The notes under the pieces are model-generated. The model was not told the DNA's origin and ran no database searches. It saw only the letters and a list, made by a program, of their open reading frames with translations. A program made the position numbers and the translations under genes. A DNA stretch of 64,000 nt from Aquabacterium sp. (GTDB lineage Bacteria > Pseudomonadota > Gammaproteobacteria > Burkholderiales > Burkholderiaceae_C): positions 248,001-312,000 of the forward strand of contig JAHFQM010000005.1 of NCBI GenBank assembly GCA_023266355.1, written 5' to 3'. Positions 47,744-59,473 of the stretch are shown piece by piece; position 1 is the stretch's first letter; the number at the start of each line of letters is the position of its first letter.

Positions 47744-49669
47744 ATGGCCCAATGGATCGTGAACCTGCCCCTGCGGTTCAAGTTTGTGTTGCTCAGCGTG
47801 GTGGCCCTGCTGATGGCGGGGGCGCCTTCTGCCCTGGTGTTGACCGAATCGGTGCAGACCTACCATGGCCTGAAGCAGGAGTTGGCAGGACTGCAGCCGG
47901 CCATCGGCCTGCTCAAGCTGGTCCGCCTGACGCAGGAGCACCGCGGCATGTCGGCCGCCATCCTCAACGGCGACAGCAGCAAGCAGTCCGACCGGGCCGA
48001 GCGCCAGAAGGCCATCGACGCCCTGTATGCCTCGCTGGATGCGCAACTGCAATCCCTGGCCCAGCCCGGTGTGCAAGGCCAGCTCCAGAAACTGCGCAGC
48101 GACTGGCAGGGCCTGGCCCAGCAGGTGAGCGGCACGGCCTTGTCGGCGCCCGAGAGCCTGCAGCGCCACACCCGCCTGGTGCAGCAGCTGCTGGAAGTGG
48201 TGGAAGACGAATCTGCCGCCAGTGGCTTGGCCCTGGACGCCGATGCCGCCAGCTATTACCTCATCACCGCGGCCTTGCACGACCTGCCCCGCATGACCGA
48301 GAAGCTCGGCCTGGCCCGTGCCCGCGGCACCAGCATGCTGGTCAAGCGCGCCCACGACCCGGACAGCGGCGCCGCCCTGTTGACCCTGCTGGAGTCCGCC
48401 CAGGTCAGCGGACGTGACCTGGAACGCAGCCTGGCCAAAGCCAGCGATGGCAACCCCGTCGCCACCCAGTCCTTGAAAACACCGTCGCGCCAGGCCCAGG
48501 AGGCGCACGCCCAGGCGCGCCAGCTGGCCGAATCGGTGGCCAAGGGCGCCGACCAGGTGGCGATGACGCCCTCCCAGTACTTCGACCAGATGACGGTGGC
48601 CATCCAGCAGCAGTTTGCCCTCAGTGAAACCATGCTGACGCAGCTGGACGGCCTCATCACCGAGCGCGTCCAGGCCAAGCGCCAGGCCGTGGCGGTGACC
48701 ATCGTGCTGGTGCTGACGATGCTGGCCGTGGGCGCCGCCCTGTCGGTCTTCATCACCCGCACCACCACGCGGGCCGTGGCCTCCGCGGTGGACGCCGCCG
48801 AGGCCCTGGCCCACGGCGACCTCAGCCGCACCCTGGCGCAGGACCGCCACGACGAAGTCGGCCAGTTGCTGCAGGCCATGTCCCGCGCAACGGCCGAGCT
48901 GCGCCAGACCGTGCTGGGCATCAAGGCCGCCAGCGAATCCGTGGCCACGGCTTCCAGCCAGATCGCCCAGGGCAACCTGGACCTGAGCGCGCGCACCGAA
49001 AACCAGGCCTCGTCGCTGCAGGAAACCGCCTCGTCGATGGAGCAGATGTCGGCCACCGTGCGTCAGAACGCCGACACGGCCTCGTCGGCCCAGCAACTGG
49101 CGCAGCAGGTGTCCGAAGGCGCGGCCCACAGCGGGCGCATCTTCGCGCAGGTCACCGAGCGCATGGAGGCCATTAAGCGCTCCAGCGCCAAGATCGCCGA
49201 GATCAACGCCGTCATCGATGGCATCGCCTTCCAGACCAACATCCTGGCGCTGAACGCGGCGGTGGAAGCCGCCCGTGCCGGCGAGCAGGGCCGCGGCTTT
49301 GCGGTGGTGGCGTCCGAGGTGCGTTCGCTGGCGCAGCGCTCGTCCGAGGCGGCCCGCGAGATCAAGGTGTTGATCGCCGAGAGCGTGAACTGCGTGGACC
49401 AGGGCTATGCCTTGGCCAACGAGACCGGCGAGTCCATCGACACCCTCATCCAGCGCATCCAGCAGGCCAGCGCGCTGATGACCCAGGTGGCCACCGGCAA
49501 CGCCGAGCAGAGCCAGGGCATCGCCCAGGTCAACCAGGCCGTCACCCTGCTGGACCAGACCACGCAGCAGAACGCCGCCTTGGTGGAGGAGTCCACCGCG
49601 GCAGCGGCCAGCCTGAGCGACCAGGCCCAGCGCCTGCAGGTGGCCGTCGGGCGCTTCCGTCTGGCGTGA
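47744..49669 (+). CDS. Methyl-accepting chemotaxis protein
   Basis: The 641-residue chemoreceptor has membrane segments at about 16-38 and 327-348, with a helical periplasmic sensor of about 285 residues between them. The sensor contains [14 protein letters not shown], reminiscent of nitrate/nitrite-sensing-like four-helix bundles, but the ligand is unknown. A HAMP domain (about 349-400) and the signalling hairpin tip [20 protein letters not shown] (near 490-510) follow. Methylation-type Glu/Gln heptads flank the tip. The start at 47744 follows AAAGGTG. It is divergent from the tandem uvrA gene, with a 293-base gap holding no recognised element. Confidence 0.92.
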   Translation: MAQWIVNLPLRFKFVLLSVVALLMAGAPSALVLTESVQTYHGLKQELAGLQPAIGLLKLVRLTQEHRGMSAAILNGDSSKQSDRAERQKAIDALYASLDAQLQSLAQPGVQGQLQKLRSDWQGLAQQVSGTALSAPESLQRHTRLVQQLLEVVEDESAASGLALDADAASYYLITAALHDLPRMTEKLGLARARGTSMLVKRAHDPDSGAALLTLLESAQVSGRDLERSLAKASDGNPVATQSLKTPSRQAQEAHAQARQLAESVAKGADQVAMTPSQYFDQMTVAIQQQFALSETMLTQLDGLITERVQAKRQAVAVTIVLVLTMLAVGAALSVFITRTTTRAVASAVDAAEALAHGDLSRTLAQDRHDEVGQLLQAMSRATAELRQTVLGIKAASESVATASSQIAQGNLDLSARTENQASSLQETASSMEQMSATVRQNADTASSAQQLAQQVSEGAAHSGRIFAQVTERMEAIKRSSAKIAEINAVIDGIAFQTNILALNAAVEAARAGEQGRGFAVVASEVRSLAQRSSEAAREIKVLIAESVNCVDQGYALANETGESIDTLIQRIQQASALMTQVATGNAEQSQGIAQVNQAVTLLDQTTQQNAALVEESTAAAASLSDQAQRLQVAVGRFRLA

Positions 49670-49773
49670 GCCTGGCCTGAGCCCCGCTGGAGGGGCGGCG
49701 GCGCAGCGGCGCTGTCAAACTTTCATGCCAAGATCGGTGCATTGCGCGTGCCACGCGTTCACCGGTCTGCCCC

Positions 49774-50229
49774 ATGTTCAAGCGCCTGATCCTGCCCCTG
49801 CTCATCCTCGTCGCCCTGGTGGCGGCGTATTTCGCGGTCGTGCTGCACTGGAGCTACTCCAGCGGCGAGCGCGCCGGCTGGGTCCAGAAGTTCTCGCACA
49901 AAGGCTGGGTCTGCAAGACCTGGGAGGGCGAGCTGGCGCTGGTGTCCATGCCCGGCGCCCCGATGGAGAAGTTCCTCTTCACCGTGACGGACGACGCCGT
50001 GGCCGAGCAGATCAACCGCCAGATGGGCCAGCGCGTGGCCCTGCACTACGAGCAGCGCGTCGGCCTGCCCACCAGCTGTTTCGGCGAGACCCGCTACTAC
50101 GTCAGCCAGGTCACGCCGGTGGACGACATCTCGCTGTCGCCCGGCGTGGTGGTGCAGCCGCACGGGGCAGGCCGGAACGCAGACCAAAGCGCACCGGCCA
50201 TGCCGGCCAGCGCAGCGTCCGCGCCCTGA
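49774..50229 (+). CDS. Conserved hypothetical single-pass membrane protein
   Basis: I do not recognise a named family. The 151-residue protein has one N-terminal membrane helix (MFKRLILPLLILVALVAAYF) and a small globular domain, presumably periplasmic, with SGERAGWVQKFSHKGWVCKTWEGEL and a second Cys in LPTSCFGETRYYVS. The two cysteines could form a disulphide. A Ser/Ala/Pro tail closes it. Burkholderiales genomes commonly carry such a protein. It lies 105 bases after the chemoreceptor and may have its own promoter. Confidence 0.7.
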   Translation: MFKRLILPLLILVALVAAYFAVVLHWSYSSGERAGWVQKFSHKGWVCKTWEGELALVSMPGAPMEKFLFTVTDDAVAEQINRQMGQRVALHYEQRVGLPTSCFGETRYYVSQVTPVDDISLSPGVVVQPHGAGRNADQSAPAMPASAASAP

Positions 50230-50266
50230 TCTGTGCGCCATCCCCCTTGAACAGGGGGGGGTGTGG

Positions 50267-50689
50267 TCAGCGGACCAGCAGCACCGGCACCTTCGAGGTC
50301 GCCAGCACGCGGGTGGCCACCGAGCCGGTGACCAGGTTCATCAGGTTGCTGTGGCCATGCGAGCCCATGATCACCAGGTCGAACTTGCCTTTGTCGGCCA
50401 TCTTGGCGATGACTTCGGGCGCGTGGCCGATCTTGGACACGTAGGCCGTGGCCAGGTCGTGCTTGGCGGTGAACTTGCGGATGGGCTTGAAGATGGCTTC
50501 GGCCGTGTCTTCGTAGTAGGACTTGAGCTGGTCGGCGGGGAACATCGACGCAGCGTGCGGCGGGATCATGGGCACCACGGTCAGCACCGTGTACTCGTGG
50601 CTGGCAGCCAACCACTCTTCGTGCGTGACCAGCCAGGCCAGCATGCGCTTGGTGAAGGGGCTGCCATCGACGGGGAGCAGGATTTTCAT
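50267..50689 (-). CDS. Universal stress protein family (UspA)
   Basis: The 140-residue single-domain protein starts MKILLPVDGSPFTKRML, with the conserved N-terminal strand and acidic residue. The ATP-binding motif GSHGHSNLMNLVTGSVATRVL (G-2x-G-9x-G-S/T) near 107-127 is intact, so it is probably an ATP-binding type. USPs accumulate under stress or starvation, and the ligand's consequence is not known. The ATG at 50689 begins the family start; there is no strong ribosome-binding site. Confidence 0.92.
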   Translation of the reverse strand: MKILLPVDGSPFTKRMLAWLVTHEEWLAASHEYTVLTVVPMIPPHAASMFPADQLKSYYEDTAEAIFKPIRKFTAKHDLATAYVSKIGHAPEVIAKMADKGKFDLVIMGSHGHSNLMNLVTGSVATRVLATSKVPVLLVR

Positions 50690-50865
50690 GGGAGGTCGGG
50701 GCCCATGCGGGCCGATGGTTGAGTGACCGTTCAAGTGTAGGGCGGAACCGCGTCAAAGGCTTTGCGTTGCCACAGGGGCATGTCGGGGCGTCGATGGGCG
50801 CCGGGGTGCATCCAACGTGCGCCCCGCTGCGTAGTGGCCTGCATGACCTCTGCCGTGCCTTCGCC

Positions 50866-51786
50866 ATGAACACCTACGCCCTGGCCACCCCTTTCGTGCT
50901 GGGCCTGCTGGCCGTGGCCGTGCCGCTGGACTTCACGAGCCTGCTCAACAGTGCCACCGACTGGACGTTGCGACGCCATGGCCTGATGGGCGAGCACCTG
51001 AGCGCCCAGGCCTATGGCAGCCACGACCGCCAACGCGCCGATGTGTACCTGCCGCCCGAGCGCCTGCAGGCGCCGGCCGGCGGCTGGCCCATGGTGGTGT
51101 TTTTCTACGGCGGTTCCTGGCGCAGCGGTGAGCGCGCCGACTACGCCTTCGTGGGGCGCTCCCTGGCGGCACGCGGCATGGTCGTGGTGGTGGCCGACTA
51201 CCGCCTGCACCCCGAGGTGCGCTACCCGGAGTTCATCGAGGACAGCGCCCAGGCCGTGGCCTGGGCCTGGCAGCAGGCCGGCGAGTGGCAGGTCAACCGC
51301 CGTCGTGTCTTCGTGATGGGACACAGCGCCGGGGCCTACAACGCCGCCATGGTGGCGCTGGACGCGCGCTGGCTGGCGCAGCACCAGCTGCAGCCTTCGG
51401 TGCTGGCGGGCTTCATCGGCCTGGCCGGCCCCTACAACTTCCTGCCGCTGCGGGTGGACTCGCTCAAGCCGGTGTTCGGCTTCCCCCACACGCCGGCCGA
51501 TTCCCAGCCGGTGCTGCACGCCCACGCCTCGGCCCCGCCGAGCTGGTTGTTCACCGCCGCGGCCGACAGCTTCGTGAGCGCCACGCTCAACACCGATTCG
51601 CTGGCCTACCGCTTGCGCAGCGTGGGTGCGCAGGTCGAGACCCGCCCCATGCCGCGCACCTCGCACATCACCCTGGTGGCGGCGTTGGCCTCGCCCATGC
51701 GCTGGTTGTCGCCGGTGCTCGACGAGGTCAGTGGCATCGTGGTGGGCGAGCCCCTGGCCGAGCCCGGCTTGCTGACCCAGCAGTGA
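50866..51786 (+). CDS. Alpha/beta hydrolase (HSL/BD-FAE-like esterase)
   Basis: The 306-residue protein has an N-terminal hydrophobic segment (about 5-22) that may be a signal or anchor. The oxyanion motif VVFFYGGSWRSG (about 78) is of the HGG type. The nucleophile Ser is in VMGHSAGAYNAA (about 160), the acid Asp in TAAADSFVS (about 245), and the catalytic His in RTSHITLVA (about 272). It hydrolyses an ester or peptide-like bond; the substrate is unknown. The ATG at 50866 was taken since the sequence before it has no coding appearance. The convergent phosphoesterase gene ends 4 bases later. Confidence 0.88.
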   Translation: MNTYALATPFVLGLLAVAVPLDFTSLLNSATDWTLRRHGLMGEHLSAQAYGSHDRQRADVYLPPERLQAPAGGWPMVVFFYGGSWRSGERADYAFVGRSLAARGMVVVVADYRLHPEVRYPEFIEDSAQAVAWAWQQAGEWQVNRRRVFVMGHSAGAYNAAMVALDARWLAQHQLQPSVLAGFIGLAGPYNFLPLRVDSLKPVFGFPHTPADSQPVLHAHASAPPSWLFTAAADSFVSATLNTDSLAYRLRSVGAQVETRPMPRTSHITLVAALASPMRWLSPVLDEVSGIVVGEPLAEPGLLTQQ

Positions 51787-51789
51787 GGG

Positions 51790-52725
51790 TCACGCCGCCG
51801 TGATGGCGGTCGCGGTTTTGGCCGTGTGCGCGTCGGGCACCGACAGCACGCAACGCGCCACGAACCCGGCCTGTTCTCCCTTGCCGAAGTAACCCCGCGG
51901 GTTGGCCACGATGCGGCAGGCCCAGGCGCTGCCGTCTTCGCGCTGGCCGCGCACCATGTGGTCGTTGGGGCAGTGCAGGTGGCCGTGCAGCCACAGGTCA
52001 GCAAACGGCAGCAGCTCGTTGAGGCCGTTGCAGAAGCCCGCGGTGCCGGGGGTGAGGCCGTAGCGCGGGTCGGCGCTGTGCAGCGTGGGCGCGAAGTGCG
52101 TGACCACCACGGTGGGGCCGTCGAAGGGCTGGTGCAGGGCCTCGCGCAGCCAGGCCTGGCTTTGCAGTGCCAGCTCGCGCAGGTCGTCGGACAGCATGTG
52201 CTGGCCACCGCGCAGGGTGCTGTTCTTGCGCAGGTAGAAATTGGCGGCGCGCAGGGCCTTGTCCAGCGCGGCCATCTGTGCCGTGACGCCATGCTCGCGC
52301 ACGGCCAGGGCGGCAAAGTCGCTCCAGAGGGTGCTGCCCACGAAGCGCACGCCACCGATCACGACCACCTCGCCGTCCAGCCAGGTGATGCCCAGGCGCT
52401 CGCAGGCGGCGCGCAGGCGCGGGTGGGCGTCGGCGTGCTCGATGCCATCGAACTCGTGGTTGCCGGGCACGAAGAGCACGCGCTTCCAGGGCGAACCTGG
52501 CCGCAGCGGCGAGAACTGGCCGAGGCCAAATTCGGCGTCCGCGGCATGGGCGGCGCCCGCGTCCGCCAGGCGAGAGCCCGCCTGGTAGGAGCCGATGTCG
52601 CCGGCCAGCACCAGCACATCGGCGTGCGGGTCGGCTTCCAGCACGAAGTCGGGGTAGCGCTCCAGGTGGAGGTCAGAGGCCAGCTGCAGGCGCAGTCCGG
52701 CCACGGTCGGTGCGGGCATCGACAT
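51790..52725 (-). CDS. Calcineurin-like metallophosphoesterase
   Basis: The 311-residue protein contains the five metallophosphoesterase motifs: ASDLHLE (about 15-21), LAGDIGS (about 40), PGNHEFDG (about 87), VTHFAPT (about 203) and LHGHLHCPND (about 247). It therefore binds two metals and cleaves phosphoester bonds. The substrate is unknown. There is no signal peptide, so it is cytoplasmic. The start may be Met1 or Met3. The YecA-like gene lies 47 bases upstream on the same strand. Confidence 0.9.
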   Translation of the reverse strand: MSMPAPTVAGLRLQLASDLHLERYPDFVLEADPHADVLVLAGDIGSYQAGSRLADAGAAHAADAEFGLGQFSPLRPGSPWKRVLFVPGNHEFDGIEHADAHPRLRAACERLGITWLDGEVVVIGGVRFVGSTLWSDFAALAVREHGVTAQMAALDKALRAANFYLRKNSTLRGGQHMLSDDLRELALQSQAWLREALHQPFDGPTVVVTHFAPTLHSADPRYGLTPGTAGFCNGLNELLPFADLWLHGHLHCPNDHMVRGQREDGSAWACRIVANPRGYFGKGEQAGFVARCVLSVPDAHTAKTATAITAA

Positions 52726-52772
52726 CGGCGAAGGGGTCAGGCGCTGGGGGCCTCGGGCTCAGGGCGCGGGCC

Positions 52773-53492
<720 letters not shown>

Positions 53493-53599
53493 GGATGTCG
53501 GCTCGCGTGCACTCGAAAGCTGCATTGTGCCGGGAATGAATCGTGCGTGGCGAGCCTGCGTCAAGGGCTGTGCGCTTTGGGCGCAGAAAGGACCTCACC

Positions 53600-54031
53600 A
53601 TGCAGGACACTTCGACCCAGTTTTCCCACCTCAAGGCGGAAGACGCCGTCTGGCGCAGCGACGGCTTGCGCGATTTTTTCCTCTACAAGGACCTGGGCAT
53701 CGCCAAAGCCACCCATGGCAAGGTGATCGCGCACCTCGTCAAGGCGAACCATGCCCCCGAAAAGGGCACCGGCTGGCACCGACATGAGGCCGATTTCCAG
53801 ATCGTCATCATGACCCAGGGCTGGGCGCGCTTCATGTACGAGGACCAGGAAACCCTGGTGAAGGCCGGTGACTGCGTGCACCAGCGCCCCGGCGTGCGCC
53901 ACTACCTGTTCGATTACTCGCCGGACATGGAGTACCTGGAGATCGTCGGCCCTGCCGATTTCGGCACGGTGGACGTGCCCGCGGTGTGCGAGATCCCGCC
54001 CCCAACCCCGTGGGATGGCCCCGAGGCCTGA
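53600..54031 (+). CDS. Cupin-domain protein
   Basis: The 143-residue protein is a single cupin barrel. The first cupin motif is GWHRHEADFQIVIMTQGWARF (about 60-80), with His residues and Glu for a metal. The second motif is KAGDCVHQRPGVRHYLF (about 94-110). Such small cupins bind metals and sense or modify small molecules; the function is unknown. A ribosome-binding site AAAGGAC precedes the ATG at 53600. It is divergent from the YecA gene and convergent with the GST-like gene. Confidence 0.87.
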   Translation: MQDTSTQFSHLKAEDAVWRSDGLRDFFLYKDLGIAKATHGKVIAHLVKANHAPEKGTGWHRHEADFQIVIMTQGWARFMYEDQETLVKAGDCVHQRPGVRHYLFDYSPDMEYLEIVGPADFGTVDVPAVCEIPPPTPWDGPEA

Positions 54032-54062
54032 GTGCTGGGCGGCCTCAGGGCCTCAGGGTCGG

Positions 54063-54815
54063 TCAGAACTCCACGTCCAGCTCGTCGATGTCGGCGGGTT
54101 CGGCCTGGGCGCCGCGCAGCCATTCCTGCATCTCGGGCTGGCCGAGCATGAGGTCGCGGTAGGCCGCGCAGACCGGGTCCAGCGGCACGTCGTAGGTGAT
54201 GAAGCGCGTGCAGACCGGCGCGTACATGGCGTCGGCGATGGTGCGGTGCTGGCCGAACAGGAAGGGGCCGCCGTACTGGGCCAGGCAGTCGCGCCAGATG
54301 GTGCAGATGCGGTCGATGTCGGCCTGGGCGCGCGACCAGACCTTGAATTTCGGGAAGTGGGCGCGCAGGTTCATGGGCAGCGAAGCCCGCAGCGAGGCGA
54401 AGCCGGAGTGCATCTCGCCGCTGATGGCGCGGCAGTGCGCACGCGCGGCGCGGTCCGTGGGCAGCAGCCGGGCCTCGGGGCAGACCTCGTGGAGGTACTC
54501 GGCCAGGGCCAGGGTGTCCCACACGTGCACGCCTTCGTGCACCAGGCTGGGCACCAGGATGGACGAGGACAGCAACAAAATCTCGGCCCGGGTGGACGGG
54601 TCGTCCGGCGGCAGCACACGCTCTTCGAAGGGCAGGCCGGCGAAACGCACCAGCAACCAGCCGCGCAGCGACCAGGAGGAGTAGTTCTTGCTGGTGAGTG
54701 TGAGCGTGGTGCCGTGCGACACCGCCGCGGCGGGCTTTGCGGTGCTCGCTTTCAAGGCCGGGGCCTTTTTCGCGGCAGCGCGCGTCTTCACAGCGGGTGG
54801 GGCGACGGTGGCCAT
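54063..54815 (-). CDS. Glutathione S-transferase family protein with basic N-terminal tail
   Basis: The 250-residue protein has a thioredoxin-like N-terminal GST domain from about residue 37 (TLTLTSKNYSSWSLRGWLLV, the Ser-type active-site pattern; SSSILVPSLVHEGVHVWDT for glutathione binding) and a helical C-terminal domain. The first 33 residues are a Lys/Ala-rich tail (KTRAAAKKAPALKASTAKPA), similar in style to the TopB C-terminal tail. The ATG at 54815 follows GGAGACC. It is cytosolic, and its role, perhaps detoxification or aromatic catabolism, is only inferred. Confidence 0.88.
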   Translation of the reverse strand: MATVAPPAVKTRAAAKKAPALKASTAKPAAAVSHGTTLTLTSKNYSSWSLRGWLLVRFAGLPFEERVLPPDDPSTRAEILLLSSSILVPSLVHEGVHVWDTLALAEYLHEVCPEARLLPTDRAARAHCRAISGEMHSGFASLRASLPMNLRAHFPKFKVWSRAQADIDRICTIWRDCLAQYGGPFLFGQHRTIADAMYAPVCTRFITYDVPLDPVCAAYRDLMLGQPEMQEWLRGAQAEPADIDELDVEF

Positions 54816-54949
54816 GGTGTCTCCGGCGGGTGGGGTTCTTTGCCATGCACGTGCAAGGTGCGTGCCATGGCGAGGCCTCACGACAGGGTGGCTCGCAACT
54901 TGCTCACCCAGACGCATCCCGTCGCTGGACGACATCACAAGAGACGCTC

Positions 54950-56200
54950 ATGCTGTATGCCGCCTACGAGACCCACCACACCGCCATGGCACCTTGGCGG
55001 GCGGCTGCCCGCAGCCTGGCCGACACCCTCCACGGTCTCCTGCCGGACGGGCCGGCGCAGTCCAGCATCGAGGAGATCATGGCTGGCGGCGCCCTGGCGC
55101 GCAGCGTGCTGGCCTCCTGCGAAGTGTTCGCGCGCCTGGCGTTGACCCACCACCGGCCGGCTTACGGCATCGACAGCGTGGTCAGCCAGGGCCGCGAATT
55201 CGAGATCGTCGAAGAGCAGGTCATGCGCACGCCGTTCGGCACGCTGCTGCGCTTTCGCAAGGAGGGTGCGCCCGAGCAGCCGCGCGTGCTGCTGGTGGCG
55301 CCCATGTCAGGGCATTTCGCCACGCTGTTGCGCGACACCATCCGCACCCTGCTGCAAGACCACGACGTCTACATCACCGACTGGCACAACGCCCGCGACG
55401 TGCCGCTCAAGCACGGCGTGTTCGGACTGGACGATTACACCGAGCACCTGATCCAGTTCCTGACCCGCATGGGACCGGGCTCGCACCTCATGGCCATCTG
55501 CCAGCCTTGTGTGGCGGCGCTGTCGGCCACGGCGCTGATGGCGCAGGACGGCCACCCCGCCCAGCCGCGCAGCCTGACGCTGATGGCCGGCCCCATCGAC
55601 TGCCGCGTCAACCCGACCGCCGTCAACGAGCTCGCCACGAGCAAGCCGCTGAGCTGGTTCGAGGAAAACCTGGTCCACACCGTGCCCTGGACCTTGCGTG
55701 GCGCCGGCCGGCGCGTGTACCCCGGCTTCGTGCAGCTGTCGGCCTTCATGAGCATGAACGAGGCCCGCCACCGCCAGGCCTTCCAAGACATGCGCCAGCG
55801 CGTGGCGGCCGGCCTGCACGACGAGGCCAAGCCCACACAGACCTTCTACGAAGAGTATTTCGCCGTGGCCGATTTGCCCGCCGAGTTCTACCTGGAGACC
55901 GTGGGCAAGGTGTTCCAGACCTACGACCTGCCGCGTGGCAGCCTGTCGTGGCGCGACACGGTGGTGGACCCCAGCGCCATCCGCCGCACGGCCTTGATGA
56001 CGGTCGAAGGCGAGCGCGATGACATCTGCGCCGTCGGGCAGACCGTGGCCGCGCAAGACCTGTGCACCGCGGTGCGGCCGTACTGGCGCAACCACCACGT
56101 GCAGACCGGCGTGGGCCACTACGGCGTCTTCAGCGGCAAGCGCTGGCAGCGCGAGATCTACCCGCGCGTGCGCGACCTCATCCACCAGACGGCGGTCTGA
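54950..56200 (+). CDS. phaZ: Intracellular polyhydroxybutyrate depolymerase
   Basis: The 416-residue protein degrades stored PHB granules, supplying 3-hydroxybutyrate. It has no signal peptide. The active-site nucleophile is Cys184 in the lipase-box-like MAICQPCVAAL, as in Cupriavidus PhaZ. Other family blocks are MLYAAYETHHTAMAPWRA at the start, VYITDWHNARDVPL (about 139) and GVGHYGVFSGKRW near the end, the latter with the catalytic His. The ATG at 54950 follows AAGAGACG. PrpE follows convergently after 36 bases. The presence of PhaZ shows a PHB-storing lifestyle. Confidence 0.95.
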   Translation: MLYAAYETHHTAMAPWRAAARSLADTLHGLLPDGPAQSSIEEIMAGGALARSVLASCEVFARLALTHHRPAYGIDSVVSQGREFEIVEEQVMRTPFGTLLRFRKEGAPEQPRVLLVAPMSGHFATLLRDTIRTLLQDHDVYITDWHNARDVPLKHGVFGLDDYTEHLIQFLTRMGPGSHLMAICQPCVAALSATALMAQDGHPAQPRSLTLMAGPIDCRVNPTAVNELATSKPLSWFEENLVHTVPWTLRGAGRRVYPGFVQLSAFMSMNEARHRQAFQDMRQRVAAGLHDEAKPTQTFYEEYFAVADLPAEFYLETVGKVFQTYDLPRGSLSWRDTVVDPSAIRRTALMTVEGERDDICAVGQTVAAQDLCTAVRPYWRNHHVQTGVGHYGVFSGKRWQREIYPRVRDLIHQTAV

Positions 56201-56235
56201 GGTCAGCCCCGGCTTGACGCAGGCTCAGCGCCTGT

Positions 56236-58131
<1,896 letters not shown>

Positions 58132-58246
58132 GGAACCGTTTCCCACCATCACGGCGGGCTTGTTTTTGTTACGGTCCATGCTAGGGCTCACCCTGCCCCG
58201 TGAACAGGGGGCTATCCCCCGGTCTGCGGTGTGTGCCGGAGATCGC

Positions 58247-58432
58247 TCAGATGAAGACCGCCGCGCGGCGCAGGATGAGCAGGCCGAAGAAGCACAGGCC
58301 CAGCACCACGCCCCATTTCAGGCACAGCATGGCGCGGACACGCCACTGCGCTTGGCCGGTGATGGTGAACACGGCCATGTTGAGCAGGAAGGCCAGGCCC
58401 AAGCCGACGGCCAGAAAACGGAAGAGCACCAT
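58247..58432 (-). CDS. Small two-helix membrane protein near lpxC
   Basis: This 61-residue protein has two hydrophobic helices (about 4-22 and 36-54) and a C terminus ending in RRAAVFI. I do not recognise a named function. It lies 23 bases downstream of lpxC, on the same strand, in a way that suggests cotranscription. The start at 58432 is the first ATG of the frame after lpxC. Confidence 0.65.
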   Translation of the reverse strand: MVLFRFLAVGLGLAFLLNMAVFTITGQAQWRVRAMLCLKWGVVLGLCFFGLLILRRAAVFI

Positions 58433-58455
58433 GGTCGTGCGGGGCCTGGTCGGGC

Positions 58456-59391
58456 TTACCAGGCCGGGGCCAGCTCGGCCATGCCGCGCGGCGCCTTGCG
58501 CTCGTCCTCGAAGCTCACGACCTCGAAGGCGTCGGGCTGGGACAGCAACTCGCGCAGCAGCTTGTTGTTGAGCGCGTGCCCCGAGCGGAAGGCCGTGTAC
58601 GAGGCCAGCAGCGGGTGGCCTGCCACGTACAGGTCGCCGATGGCATCGAGGATCTTGTGCTTGACGAACTCGTCGTCGTAGCGCAGGCCGTCGCTGTTGA
58701 GCACGCGGTAGCGGTCGACCACGATGGCGTTGTCCATCGAGGCGCCCAGGCCCAGGCCGCGCGAGCGCATCATCTCGACGTCTTTGGTGAAGCCGAAGGT
58801 GCGGGCGCGGGCGATGTCCTGCTTGTACTTGCCGCTGCTGAAATCGAACTCGACGCGCTGGCCGGTCTGGTCGACGGCGGGGTGGTCGAAGTCGATCTCG
58901 AAGGCCAGCTTGTAGCCGTGGTGGGGCTCCAGGCGGGCCCACTTGAGGTTGCGGCCTTCGCCCTCGCGCACTTCCACGGGCTTGAGCACGCGCAGGAACT
59001 TCTTGGGCGCTTTTTGCAGCTCGATGCCGGCGCTTTGCAGCAGGTAGACGAAGGCGGCGGAGGAGCCGTCCAGGATGGGGACTTCCTCGGCGGTGATGTC
59101 CACGTAGAGGTTGTCCAGCCCCAGGCCGGCGCAGGCCGACATCAGGTGCTCGATGGTGTTGACCTTGGCCGCTCCCGGGTCGCCGCCCGGCGAGATGGTC
59201 GTGGCCATGCGCGTGTCGCACACCGACTCGGCCCGCACGGGGATGTCCACCGGCTGGCTCAAATCCACCCGACGGAAGACGATGCCGGTGTCCGGCGCGG
59301 CGGGGCGCAGGGTCAGCTCGACACGCTGGCCGCTGTGCAGGCCCACGCCCACGGCGCGCGTCAGGGATTTGAGGGTGCGTTGTTGCAGCAT
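58456..59391 (-). CDS. lpxC: UDP-3-O-acyl-N-acetylglucosamine deacetylase
   Basis: The 311-residue zinc enzyme performs the first committed step of lipid A synthesis. It begins [21 protein letters not shown]. Zinc ligands are His in NTIEHLMSA (about 78) and His/Asp in [13 protein letters not shown] (about 236-240); the catalytic His is in [11 protein letters not shown] (about 263). The ATG at 59391 was chosen over upstream, noncoding-looking frame. It lies apart from its usual mur-fts cluster end, but divergent and neighbouring genes here are unrelated to division. Confidence 0.98.
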   Translation of the reverse strand: MLQQRTLKSLTRAVGVGLHSGQRVELTLRPAAPDTGIVFRRVDLSQPVDIPVRAESVCDTRMATTISPGGDPGAAKVNTIEHLMSACAGLGLDNLYVDITAEEVPILDGSSAAFVYLLQSAGIELQKAPKKFLRVLKPVEVREGEGRNLKWARLEPHHGYKLAFEIDFDHPAVDQTGQRVEFDFSSGKYKQDIARARTFGFTKDVEMMRSRGLGLGASMDNAIVVDRYRVLNSDGLRYDDEFVKHKILDAIGDLYVAGHPLLASYTAFRSGHALNNKLLRELLSQPDAFEVVSFEDERKAPRGMAELAPAW

Positions 59392-59473
59392 GGCCGGAAT
59401 TATCGCTGCGGCGCAGCAAGCGTGCGAGAGCTTTTGCCGATGACCCTCATGCACGACGCCAATGGGCGAATGC

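Noticed and set aside
49680..49720. Terminator after the chemoreceptor gene
   Set aside because: A GCCCC/GGGGC hairpin exists, but no T run follows, so it is not a convincing intrinsic terminator.
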